Shown here piece after piece: positions 51,508 through 59,290 of a stretch of DNA of 64,000 nt (position 1 is its first letter; every line of letters starts with the position of its first letter). A program made the position numbers and the translations under genes. Below the pieces are notes generated by a model that was not told the DNA's origin, ran no database searches, and worked only from the letters and a program-made list of their open reading frames with translations. The stretch comes from Pusillimonas noertemannii. GTDB taxonomy: Bacteria; Pseudomonadota; Gammaproteobacteria; Burkholderiales; Burkholderiaceae_B. The stretch is taken from NCBI RefSeq assembly GCF_003096595.1, contig NZ_QEKO01000003.1, positions 248,001 through 312,000 of the forward strand, in the 5' to 3' direction.

Positions 51508-51657
51508 GGGCGGATACCTCTCCTATCCATAACGCTTCTGTCCCATTGCTATTGGAAAGCCGTGGTAAATCGGTAACCATCGGTCTTCTTTTGAGAAATC
51601 AAGCAATAAGAATCTGCCGGAGCCATGGCCTTCGACAGTTTCCTCAGGGACATCGAC

Positions 51658-53064
51658 ATGCAAGCTCCATCTATTTCACGCAGGAATTTCATCAAGCTGG
51701 CCGGCGCTTCGGGCATGCTGGCCGGGCTTCCAGCCACCGCGTTCGCCGAGCAGAAAACCTTCTCCGACGGCTTTTTATGGGGCGTGGCCTCGTCGGCTTC
51801 GCAGGTGGAAAGCCGCCAGGGCCGGGGCCGCAGCAACTGGGATGACTTCGCCGACCAAAAAGGGCGCATTCTCGATGGCTCGACAAACGCCGTCAATACG
51901 GCCTTCGAAACCCACTACGCCGAGGATTTCGCCATGCTGGCCGCCGCCGGTGTGAATGCATTCCGATTCTCCTTCGCATGGCCGCGCATCCAGCCGGACG
52001 GGCCCGGCAAACCCAACGAAGCGGGGATGGCGCTGTACGACCGCATCATCGACGAGATGCTGAGTCGAGGCATGAAGCCGGCAGCCACCATGTGCCATTG
52101 GGACATGCCCACCTGGGCGGGCGACCTGCGCGACCGCGACATCACCCAGCGTCTGGCCGACTATGCCGACATATTGACACGCCGCTTCGGCGACCGCATT
52201 GGACTGTGGCTGGCGCTGAATGAACCGAACACCGTGGCGGCCGCCGGCTATGCCCTGGGCATTCATGCGCCGGGCCTGGCGTCGATGCAAGCAACGGGCG
52301 CGGCGGTGCATCACCAGAATCTGGCCCAGGGCCTGATGATAGCGGCGGCCCGCGCCAACCTGCCCAAGGACGCTCGGGTTTCCACCACCATCAACTGTCA
52401 ATCGGCACGTCCTGCGACCGACTCGCCCGAGGACGCGCAAGCCGCCGAAATGGCCGAAGCTTTCTGGAACGGCGCATGGCTGGACCCCTTGTTCGGCCGC
52501 GATTATCCCGAAAAAGTGCGCGCGCTGGTCGAACCATTTGTCAAAGCCGGCGACATGGAGAACATCGCGGCGCGGCCCGACTGCCTCGGAGTCAATTACT
52601 ACGCGCGCGTCTATGCTCAGGCGGCGGCCGGGTCGCCCCTCGGCTTCATGCCGCTGGTCGATCATTTCCCCAATAAACTCATCCCCACGCAGATGCTGCC
52701 GGTCGAGCCCGACGGCCTTACAGAGATACTGCTTCGCATTCACACCGAATACGGCGCCCCTGACATCTACGTCACTGAGACGGGCTTCCCACTGGAAGAT
52801 CCCCAGCCCGTGGACTGGGTTGTGCAGGACCCCAAGCGCAGCACTTATCTGCGGTCTTATTTACAGGCGGCGCATCAGGCCGTCGATCAGGGCGTCAAGC
52901 TGCGCGGCGTTTTCTACTGGGCCGCCACGGACAATTGGGAGTGGGCCATGGGCTTCACCAAAACCTTCGGGCTGATCCAGGTGGATCGCGCCACACAGAA
53001 GCGCACACCCAAGGCCAGCCTGGCCTATTACGCGAAATGCATCAAGATGAACGGCGTGGCATGA
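51658..53064 (+). CDS. Tat-exported GH1 glycosidase-like protein
   Basis: A 468-residue GH1-family protein. The N-terminus SRRNFIKLAG (residues 7-16) is a twin-arginine signal ending in AFA, so the enzyme is probably periplasmic. The acid/base is E189 in LALNEPNTV, with the glycan-binding Q49 in ASQVES, H147 in CHWDMP, and DNWEW near the C-terminus. The nucleophile is E374 in VTETGFP, where the family normally reads TENG. AGGGA seven bases upstream supports ATG 51658 over 51625. It follows the cytochrome gene by 150 bp and overlaps the outer-membrane protein gene by 4 bp. It is predicted to split a beta-glycoside in the periplasm; specificity is unknown. Confidence 0.87.
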   Translation: MQAPSISRRNFIKLAGASGMLAGLPATAFAEQKTFSDGFLWGVASSASQVESRQGRGRSNWDDFADQKGRILDGSTNAVNTAFETHYAEDFAMLAAAGVNAFRFSFAWPRIQPDGPGKPNEAGMALYDRIIDEMLSRGMKPAATMCHWDMPTWAGDLRDRDITQRLADYADILTRRFGDRIGLWLALNEPNTVAAAGYALGIHAPGLASMQATGAAVHHQNLAQGLMIAAARANLPKDARVSTTINCQSARPATDSPEDAQAAEMAEAFWNGAWLDPLFGRDYPEKVRALVEPFVKAGDMENIAARPDCLGVNYYARVYAQAAAGSPLGFMPLVDHFPNKLIPTQMLPVEPDGLTEILLRIHTEYGAPDIYVTETGFPLEDPQPVDWVVQDPKRSTYLRSYLQAAHQAVDQGVKLRGVFYWAATDNWEWAMGFTKTFGLIQVDRATQKRTPKASLAYYAKCIKMNGVA

Positions 53065-54020
53065 AGCAGCGCGTCAAGCAAAAATCGTGGTTAGCCGCGC
53101 TGGCCTTCAGCGCGGCACTGTCGCTGACGGGCACGCAAGCCCTCGCCTCGGAAAACGGCAGCAGCTTCTATCTGCTGGGGTCCAAGGGCCCGATGGCCGG
53201 CGTCGTGCCCGCGCCCGGCTTGTATCTGCAGAACGACGTCTACTACTACACGGCGCGGGCGGACGCATCGCAATCCCTGCCCACCGGCGGCCAGGTGGCC
53301 GTCGGCCTCAAAGCACAGGCTCTGATCAATCTGCCGACCCTGGTCTGGTCTACACCGTACAAGTTGCTGGACGGCCGGCTGGCACTGGGGCTGACCCTGC
53401 CTTACGGCCATCAGTACATCGATGCCGATCTGGTGCTCGGCCCTTACGCCGGCGACACCACCAGCCGCGTGACGACCCTGGGCGATCCGGTCGTCACCGG
53501 CACATTGGGGTGGCAAAACGGATCCTATCACTGGAGCCTTGTCGGCATGGTCAACGTGCCCGCCGGACATTATCGAGGGAACTCCATGTCGAACATCGCC
53601 TTTCATCGCTGGGGCGCCGACGTGTCCATGGCCGGGACCTGGTACGACCCCGCCGTAGGCTGGGACATATCCGGCGTGGTCGGCGTGACTTTCAACGGCA
53701 ACAACCCGAAGACGAATTACCGAACCGGCACAGAGTGGCACCTGGAGGCCGCGGTCTCCCGCGACATCGCCGGCCCTGGCACCACCCTGGGCGCCATCGG
53801 CTATTATCATCAGCAGATCAGCGATGACAGCGGAGACGGCGCGGTGCTTGGCGGATTTCGCGGACGCACGGCCGCCCTTGGGCTCACGGCCAGCCATGCA
53901 TTCAAGTGGGAAAACACACCCATCCAGGCGCGCTTGAAGGTTTTGCGTGAGTTCAATACCCGGAACCGTGTCGAAGGCACCGCCGTCTACCTGACGCTAT
54001 CGCTGCCCTTTCATGATTGA
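53061..54020 (+). CDS. MetA-type outer-membrane protein (phenol-degradation MetA family)
   Basis: A 319-residue protein with a Sec signal peptide (cut near residue 30, after ALA) and a mature part rich in alternating aromatic/hydrophobic beta strands. The pattern, with APGLYLQNDVYYYTA, TLPYGHQYI and the final RVEGTAVYLTLSLPF, fits the 'MetA pathway of phenol degradation' family of outer-membrane barrels, often found with aromatic catabolic genes. It may let a hydrophobic aromatic or glycoside into the periplasm. Its start overlaps the GH1 stop by 4 bp, so the two are coupled. Confidence 0.78.
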   Translation: MKQRVKQKSWLAALAFSAALSLTGTQALASENGSSFYLLGSKGPMAGVVPAPGLYLQNDVYYYTARADASQSLPTGGQVAVGLKAQALINLPTLVWSTPYKLLDGRLALGLTLPYGHQYIDADLVLGPYAGDTTSRVTTLGDPVVTGTLGWQNGSYHWSLVGMVNVPAGHYRGNSMSNIAFHRWGADVSMAGTWYDPAVGWDISGVVGVTFNGNNPKTNYRTGTEWHLEAAVSRDIAGPGTTLGAIGYYHQQISDDSGDGAVLGGFRGRTAALGLTASHAFKWENTPIQARLKVLREFNTRNRVEGTAVYLTLSLPFHD

Positions 54021-54072
54021 ATCATGCAGCTTAACGCGTCGTTCAACCGTTTGATTCGCTGCCGGAGAAAAC

Positions 54073-55089
54073 ATGATGGAAGGTGGTTTCTACATCTCGA
54101 CCGACATGGTCGAGGAATCGATACGTGACGATTTCTGGCGCGAGACGTCATCCCTGCTGTATGAAATCACGCCCGCGGGCGACGAAGGCATATCGGGATC
54201 GGTGCGCTCGCGCCTGTTCGGCAACATGGTGCTGGGCAATACGACGTTCAACCGACAATACTGCAAACGCACGTCCAGCCTAATCACTCAGACGGATCTG
54301 GATTTCTACTTGCTGCAACTGATTCTCGCCGGAGAATACCGGGGTGATTTCGCCGGCAAAGATCTGCTCGCCCGGCCCGGCGACATGTTCATCCTGGACC
54401 TTGCGCGTCCATTGATCAGCCTGAAGGAAGCCGGCGCCAGGATTACTCTCGTCATCCCTCGCAAAGACATCGGCCAAAACTGGACAACACGTAACCTGCA
54501 CGGCGTGGTGCTGCGGGGCAATGTACCCACCAACCGGCTGCTGTTCGATTTCATCGTGTCGCTCGATGGGCTGCTCGACGACATGGAGGCCCACGCCATG
54601 CCGGGCGTGGGTGAATCGCTGATGATGCTCGTAAAAGCGGCGCTTAGCGGAGCCACCTTGACACACGAGCAATGCATGGCGATCAACCTCTCGATGCGGC
54701 AGCGCATCCTCGAATACATCGACCGCCATCTTTCGGACCCCTCACTCGGGCCCGAGTCCATCATGCATCACTTCAGGCTGTCGCACTCGCATCTATACCG
54801 CACGTTCCAGTCTGACAAGGGCGTGGCGCGGCTGATCAGGGACAAACGTCTGGATCTGGCGTATCGCATGATCCTGCACAAGGACGGCCAGAGGCTGTCT
54901 CTGAAGGAGCTTGCCTATAAATGTGGCTTCTCGAGCCGATCGCAGTTTTCGCGTTTCTTTCACGATAGGTTCGGCGTTGCCCCAAAAGAATTGCGCGGCC
55001 TGCAAAAGGCCATGCCGCGCGACACGGGCTCTTCCTCCATCCTGTTTCATCGCTACATCGCTACGCGCATCCCGCCTGCCGACGACTAG
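54073..55089 (+). CDS. AraC family transcriptional regulator
   Basis: A 338-residue regulator. The C-terminal DNA-binding domain has two helix-turn-helix motifs: LGPESIMHHFRLSHSHLYRTFQ, then LSLKELAYKCGFSSRSQFSRFFHDRFGVAPKEL, the AraC signature. The N-terminal 200 residues resemble AraC-binding-like ligand domains as in FeaR and XylS-like activators. It lies between the two GH1 genes and reads in the same direction. It probably activates the island catabolic genes in response to the substrate or its aglycone. Confidence 0.9.
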   Translation: MMEGGFYISTDMVEESIRDDFWRETSSLLYEITPAGDEGISGSVRSRLFGNMVLGNTTFNRQYCKRTSSLITQTDLDFYLLQLILAGEYRGDFAGKDLLARPGDMFILDLARPLISLKEAGARITLVIPRKDIGQNWTTRNLHGVVLRGNVPTNRLLFDFIVSLDGLLDDMEAHAMPGVGESLMMLVKAALSGATLTHEQCMAINLSMRQRILEYIDRHLSDPSLGPESIMHHFRLSHSHLYRTFQSDKGVARLIRDKRLDLAYRMILHKDGQRLSLKELAYKCGFSSRSQFSRFFHDRFGVAPKELRGLQKAMPRDTGSSSILFHRYIATRIPPADD

Positions 55090-55320
55090 CGCATTGTTTA
55101 GCCGGTTCGCGCATCCGGATGTATGGACGTCCCAAACAGGATGCAAGCCGGATGATGCTGCCGTCAAAAAGGCTCTTGGGAGAAAAGCGCTCCAGATTAG
55201 AGATGAATCCGACCCATGACGCCCTCCACGGGGTCCTGGCAGCCGCTATAACTAGAACAGCAATGCATTTCGTATGCATCTCATGGAGCTCCGGCTTCCT
55301 CACCTTCCTACGACGAGCGA

Positions 55321-56724
55321 ATGATGTCTGTACTTCCGATCTCCCGCCGCGCCTTCCTCAAAGGAATGGGCGCTACGACCGCGGCCACGATACTGCCGCG
55401 TTTTGCCTGGGCCAAAGAGCCGACCTTTGGCCAAGACTTCTTGTGGGGCGTGGCAACCTCGGCGCCCGAATCGGAAAGCCGCGCCAATCGCGGACGTAGC
55501 AATTGGGACGTCTTCATCGACAACATCGGCGGCTCTGCGGACGGCACGAACAACGTGCGCAATACCGAATTCGACTCCCGCTATCTGGACGAATTCAAAC
55601 TGCTGCAGGCTTCCGGCGTAAAGGCGTTTCGGTTTTCTTTTGCCTGGTCGCGAGTGCAGCCCGAATCCCCGGGCGCTCCCAATATGCGGGGCCTGGATCA
55701 CTACGATCGCATGATCGACGCCATGCTGGAGCATGGCCTGGAGCCTGTTCCGACCTTGTTCCATTGGGACATCCCGTTATGGGCCGGCGATTTTCTGGAT
55801 CGCGACATCAGCCGCAGAATGGGGGACTACGCCGAAATCATGGCGCGCCTGGTGGGCGACCGGGCCAAGACCTGGCTGCTGTTCAACGAGCCCGGCATCA
55901 TTCCCATCTTTGGCTATGGTCAAGGCATTTTCGCTCCGGGCTACCGATCCCGGCGCTACTTGGGGGCGGCCCTCCATCATGTCAACCTTGCACACGGCAG
56001 GGCGCTGACGGCCGTCCGGGCAAACACGTCCTCTGGCACACGGGTTTCATCCGCCTTCAACATCATGCCGTTCGAAGCCCCCTCTGGCAGCGCCGAAGAC
56101 GTGGCAGCCGCACGCTTCATGGATGTTCTATGGAACGAGGCGGTTCCCGCGCCGGCTTATGGTCGCGGGTATCCTTCTTTGGTCCTGCCGCTGGTGGAAC
56201 CCTACATTCAGAACGGCGATATGGAGGCCATTGCGGTCAAGCCCGATTTCTTCGGCTTGAACTTCTACTCCCGGTCGTTCGTCAAGGCCGACCCTGATTC
56301 TCCGGTGGGTATCGCGCTGGTTGAGCCGCCCGCCGAGCTCGAACGAACCGATGAACTGCCCTATGACCCCGACACGTATACCAAGGTGCTGCTAAAAGCT
56401 CACAAAGACTACGATGCACCCGACATCATCGCCACGGAGTTCGGCTTTCCCGTGGCCGAAGAAGCTCCCAAGGATGGATGGGTGAACGACCCCTTGCGCA
56501 TCAAGTACATGCAAGGATATATCCGGGCCGCCCACGACGCCTACCAGCAAGGCGTCAAGCTGAAGGGGATGTTCTATTGGTCTTCGACGGACAATTGGGA
56601 ATGGGTGCTGGGCCTGCGCAAGCACTTCGGCCTGATACACATCGACCAGCCCTCACTGAAACGCATCCCCAAGCGCAGCCTCGAGTACTATGCCAAGTGC
56701 ATCCGGCTCAACGGACCGGCTTAA
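55321..56724 (+). CDS. Second Tat-exported GH1 glycosidase-like protein
   Basis: A 467-residue paralogue of the first GH1 protein. The twin-arginine signal is SRRAFLKGM (residues 8-16), ending in AWA. The acid/base is E190 in LLFNEPGII and the nucleophile is E373 in IIATEFGFP, again not TENG. The Q of the canonical YQIEG motif, which holds the sugar in subsite -1, is replaced by E50 (SAPESES). H148 in FHWDIP and DNWEW are kept. These changes point to a sugar or linkage other than plain beta-glucose. It has its own 231-bp upstream region, suggesting a separate promoter. ATG 55324 is a possible alternative start. Confidence 0.87.
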   Translation: MMSVLPISRRAFLKGMGATTAATILPRFAWAKEPTFGQDFLWGVATSAPESESRANRGRSNWDVFIDNIGGSADGTNNVRNTEFDSRYLDEFKLLQASGVKAFRFSFAWSRVQPESPGAPNMRGLDHYDRMIDAMLEHGLEPVPTLFHWDIPLWAGDFLDRDISRRMGDYAEIMARLVGDRAKTWLLFNEPGIIPIFGYGQGIFAPGYRSRRYLGAALHHVNLAHGRALTAVRANTSSGTRVSSAFNIMPFEAPSGSAEDVAAARFMDVLWNEAVPAPAYGRGYPSLVLPLVEPYIQNGDMEAIAVKPDFFGLNFYSRSFVKADPDSPVGIALVEPPAELERTDELPYDPDTYTKVLLKAHKDYDAPDIIATEFGFPVAEEAPKDGWVNDPLRIKYMQGYIRAAHDAYQQGVKLKGMFYWSSTDNWEWVLGLRKHFGLIHIDQPSLKRIPKRSLEYYAKCIRLNGPA

Positions 56725-56737
56725 GGGTGGTAATCCA

Positions 56738-56833
56738 TTGACCAAATCTTGACCGAAGTAGGCCAAAATAGGCACTAAAACGCAGCTATATAAAGGGTGG
56801 CTACCGCTGCAAGTCATTGATTTAGCTGCGTTT
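56738..56833. other. Repeat-rich region at the right end of island 1
   Basis: Two TTGACC repeats 11 bp apart (56738 and 56749) are followed by an 11-bp inverted repeat, AAACGCAGCTA (56778-56788) and TAGCTGCGTTT (56823-56833). They lie between the last GH1 gene and att copy 2. This spacing resembles arm-type sites bound by integrase/excisionase, but a terminator or other role cannot be excluded. Confidence 0.4.
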
Positions 56834-56860
56834 CAGTTTCTGTCTATTTATGGGAAGCAA

Positions 56861-56908
56861 GATTGTGATTCCGGTTGTCGTGGGTTCGAGCCCCATCGGT
56901 CACCCCAA
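56861..56908 (+). repeat. Attachment-site direct repeat, copy 2
   Basis: The 48-bp repeat is identical to the 3' part of tRNA-His (46062-46109). The tRNA 5' half is absent, so no tRNA is made here. It forms the right end of island 1 and the left end of island 2. Confidence 0.95.
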
Positions 56909-56993
56909 AATTTCCTTCTAGATCAATCTGTTGGATTGATGTCCTCATTTCATAATATAAAAATAGAACGAAATGAGCCGCGTTAGAATTTCC

Positions 56994-57492
56994 TCACTCT
57001 GTGGCTGATGCACGTCGGACAATTCGGCGGTCATAATGCCGATGTGTTGTTTGCGGATTTGCGTGTGCTGCAAAGTCGTAGGCGTCTGCTGCTCGAGCCT
57101 CTAATTTTTTGGTGATCGCCGCTGGACGCACGTCATGCAGCGTGAAGCTGCACCGTGACGGCGGCGTAGTTCCTGCCGTCTAGAACGGCCCGCCACCGCA
57201 TCCGCTTCGATTGATAGCCAGCACGCCGACTTTGCGCGCCTTTCCCTGACTTGCTTACCAGCTTTGCAGCGTGTCCTTCCACGCCGCCGCCTATGTGATA
57301 GTCCTGGCCTTTCTCTTCGCCAGGGCGGAAGTGATGAATTACAGTTTCGGCTTCTCTGTCGCCCCTGGGGCCCGTCAGCCAGGCGGGGACGATTCCACGT
57401 TTCAGTGCCTCATGGGCTGCTTCCATCAAGAATCCACCCGCTTGCAGCTTCGCCTTACGGTTACTCTCGTCCATGTTCGGAACCAGGGGCAC
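56994..57492 (-). pseudogene. Frameshifted integrase remnant of island 2
   Basis: Reading leftward, the frame from 57492 covers KSGKGAQSRRAGYQSKRMRWR and ends near 57133. A one-base shift at about 57146 then restores LHDVRPAAITKKLEARAAD ... DFAAHANPQTTHRHYDRR and a stop at 56994. The HDVR arginine box, the HANPQTTHRHY region and the final tyrosine are those of tyrosine recombinases. The first 60 or so residues (MDESNRKAKLQAGG onward) are not recognised and may not be integrase. A single indel breaks an otherwise intact catalytic end. It is related to the remnant beside att copy 1. Confidence 0.75.
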
Positions 57493-57626
57493 ATCCCTGG
57501 CTAGGCGGATACTTGATGGCCCTACCAGCGCTCAAGCGGGCATATCCTCTGCCTGCTTCCTGCTGCCAACAATAAACCGAGCGAATGTGTAACAATGGCA
57601 AGCTTTACCAAACTAGAGAGATTTCC

Positions 57627-57788
57627 ATGGGCAACAAAATCGTTACTGAAGCCGACCGCAAGCGCACTCCGCGTCCCGTCGCCCCCAAGGGCGTGACCCT
57701 TACCACACAAGGCCGCGGCCAACGTGTGAGCAAGGAGCGTGGCGCGCATACCAACCACAAGAAAAATCCCGGAAAGCGCCACCGCTAG
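57627..57788 (+). CDS. Small basic protein, unknown function
   Basis: A 53-residue, strongly basic protein starting MGNKIVTEADRKR and ending GAHTNHKKNPGKRHR. It has no hydrophobic segment. The basic, Gly/Pro-containing composition suggests RNA or DNA binding, but no family is recognised. The ATG at 57627 is preferred over the open frame starting at 57588. It lies in island 2 after the broken integrase and reads the opposite way. Confidence 0.55.
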   Translation: MGNKIVTEADRKRTPRPVAPKGVTLTTQGRGQRVSKERGAHTNHKKNPGKRHR

Positions 57789-58035
57789 AGTTAATCTCTG
57801 GGGTCAGTTCGCCACCAGCATCCTTCTGCCGCCTTGCTTGCTGATAGCCAGCGCATGCCGAGGCAGGGGCGCTGGTGGCCGTGGGGTTATGGCTGGCCGG
57901 GCCGGGTTCGAGTGCGTTTCCTCAATCCAGTTAGCAGGGCCAATTAGCACTTATACCAGTATATTTTGCCATCTTGTACGGGTATTCGGAGCCCTGTATC
58001 GTGGGTTCTTTCAGCCACTGGATAAGGAAAAGGCC

Positions 58036-58812
58036 ATGCAAACCGACCATAGCGAAACTGTTCAAGCACAGTTCGATTCTCAGGCGCAGGCCTATTTGCA
58101 GAGTGCCGTGCACGCTGGGGGCCCCGATCTGTTGCGCGCCGGCGAGTTGATCAGCCAGTCGATTCCCGCGGCGTCGGGCCGATTCCTGGATGTGGGCTGC
58201 GGGGCAGGGCACTTGAGTTTTGCCGTGGCGGGAGCGCTGGCCAGTGTGGTCGCGGTAGATCCGTCACCCAATATGCTGGCCACGGTCCAGCGTGCTGCGA
58301 ACGAAAAAGGGCTGGCTAATATCCAGACCGTTCAGGCTGGCGCGGAATCCATGCCGTTCGACGGTGGCTGCTTCTGCGTGGTCGCATCGCGCTATAGCGC
58401 CCACCACTGGTTCGACCTGCCGGAGGCACTCAAGGAAATGCGCCGCGTGGTCAAGCCCGGCGGCTATTTGCTCATGATAGACATCGAGGGTGATGAAAAC
58501 CCCTTGGTGGATACGCATCTGCAGGCAATAGAGGTATTGCGCGACCGCTCCCACGTTCGGGATCGTTCGCCGTCGGAATGGGGGCGGCTTATCATGGACG
58601 CCGGGTTTTCGGCGATCCAGCACCAGAATTGGATAACGCGTCTTGCATTCCAACCATGGGTAACGAGGATGCGCACCAGTCCTGAGCGCATAGCGATGAT
58701 CCGCACGGTCCAACAGGAAGCGCCGGCAGAGGTGAGGCAGGCGTTGGCTATCGAGGGGGACGGCTCTTTTTCGATGAAGACGGGGCTGTGGTGGGCGAGG
58801 GCGCCTCGGTAG
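58036..58812 (+). CDS. Class I SAM-dependent methyltransferase
   Basis: A 258-residue methyltransferase. Motif I is FLDVGCGAGHLSFAVAG (about residues 51-67), followed by VVAVDPSPNMLA and the post-I region, with KEMRRVVKPGGYLLMIDIEGDE as motif III. An AAGGAAAAGG lies before the ATG. The substrate cannot be told; the fold is shared by UbiE/BioC-like and small-molecule methyltransferases. A BioC role was considered because the biotin cluster lacks bioC, but no BioC-specific feature was seen. It lies in island 2. Confidence 0.8.
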   Translation: MQTDHSETVQAQFDSQAQAYLQSAVHAGGPDLLRAGELISQSIPAASGRFLDVGCGAGHLSFAVAGALASVVAVDPSPNMLATVQRAANEKGLANIQTVQAGAESMPFDGGCFCVVASRYSAHHWFDLPEALKEMRRVVKPGGYLLMIDIEGDENPLVDTHLQAIEVLRDRSHVRDRSPSEWGRLIMDAGFSAIQHQNWITRLAFQPWVTRMRTSPERIAMIRTVQQEAPAEVRQALAIEGDGSFSMKTGLWWARAPR

Positions 58813-58864
58813 CCAGCGGTTGGCGTGATTTCTTTATTTCCTCCATCAGGAAATCCAGATGTAG

Positions 58865-59032
58865 CCGACCCCTAAGCTCTACAACGAGTATGTGTTTGGA
58901 AATCAGCCGGTGCTGGGAAAGATCGACGTCGACCGCCTGAAAGAGGTACAGCGGTTCTACGTTGAAAACGGCGTTGTTCCCAAGGCTTCGCCACTTGATG
59001 AACTGTATACCAATCAGTTCATCGAGAATTAG
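58865..59032 (+). pseudogene. C-terminal fragment of an ABC-transporter binding protein (NMT1/SsuA type)
   Basis: 55 codons without a start: PTPKLYNEYVFGNQ ... LKEVQRFYVENGVVPKASP ... LDELYTNQFIEN and a stop. The motif of an aromatic-rich C-terminus ending in PxDELYTNQFI is typical of the end of taurine/sulfonate/nitrate-type binding proteins. An in-frame stop (58862-58864) precedes it and the rest of the gene is absent. It is debris from a lost gene next to att copy 3. Confidence 0.7.
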
Positions 59033-59176
59033 GATTCCCGCTCCATTAATACAAGCCAGTCATTTCGCGCACCATGGCCGTTATGGCTGCAAACGGATTC
59101 AGAATTTACGCTGAAAATTCTAATGACGTATCCGTATGCCCATGAGCACATTGGAAAAAATAACATTTCAAGGCCG

Positions 59177-59224
59177 GATTGTGATTCCGGTTGTCGTGGG
59201 TTCGAGCCCCATCGGTCACCCCAA
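59177..59224 (+). repeat. Attachment-site direct repeat, copy 3
   Basis: The third 48-bp copy of the tRNA-His 3' part. Its left flank (CCG) also matches the tRNA for three more bases. A classical terminator follows 26 bp later, as expected for the original downstream end of the tRNA gene. It is the right border of the island array. Confidence 0.95.
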
Positions 59225-59249
59225 GAATTCGTTGCAGCACAAAGACTTA

Positions 59250-59279
59250 CGCCACTCTAGCGAGTGGCGTTTCTTTTTT
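59250..59279 (+). terminator. Rho-independent terminator, probably the original tRNA-His terminator
   Basis: The stem CGCCACTC / GAGTGGCG (8 bp, loop TAGC) is followed by TTTCTTTTTT. It lies just after att copy 3, so island insertion has separated it from the tRNA gene by about 13 kb. Confidence 0.9.
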
Positions 59280-59290
59280 CTGGATCTGGA

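Larger units (their letters stand above)
46062..56908. mobile_element. Genomic island 1 at tRNA-His (about 10.8 kb)
   Basis: The segment lies between att copy 1 in tRNA-His and att copy 2. An integrase remnant sits 24 bp inside the left end, reading towards the att site. The cargo is a molybdenum hydroxylase (three genes), a GH1 protein, a MetA-type outer-membrane protein, an AraC regulator and a second GH1 protein. No other mobility or replication gene is seen, so the island now looks fixed unless helped in trans. The call rests on the repeats, tRNA target and integrase remnant. Confidence 0.88.
56861..59224. mobile_element. Genomic island 2 (about 2.3 kb, decayed)
   Basis: The segment lies between att copies 2 and 3. 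A frameshifted integrase lies just inside the left end. The cargo is a small basic protein, a methyltransferase and the tail of a transporter binding-protein gene. The short length and broken genes point to a decayed integration or a deletion derivative of a larger island. It stands in tandem with island 1 at the same tRNA. Confidence 0.75.

Noticed and set aside
58036-58812. Methyltransferase as BioC
   Set aside because: The missing bioC made this tempting, but it lies in a different region inside a decayed island and shows only general class I methyltransferase motifs.
56861-59224. Extra tRNA-His genes at att copies 2 and 3
   Set aside because: Only the 3' part of the tRNA is present; the acceptor 5' strand and D-arm are missing, so no cloverleaf can form.
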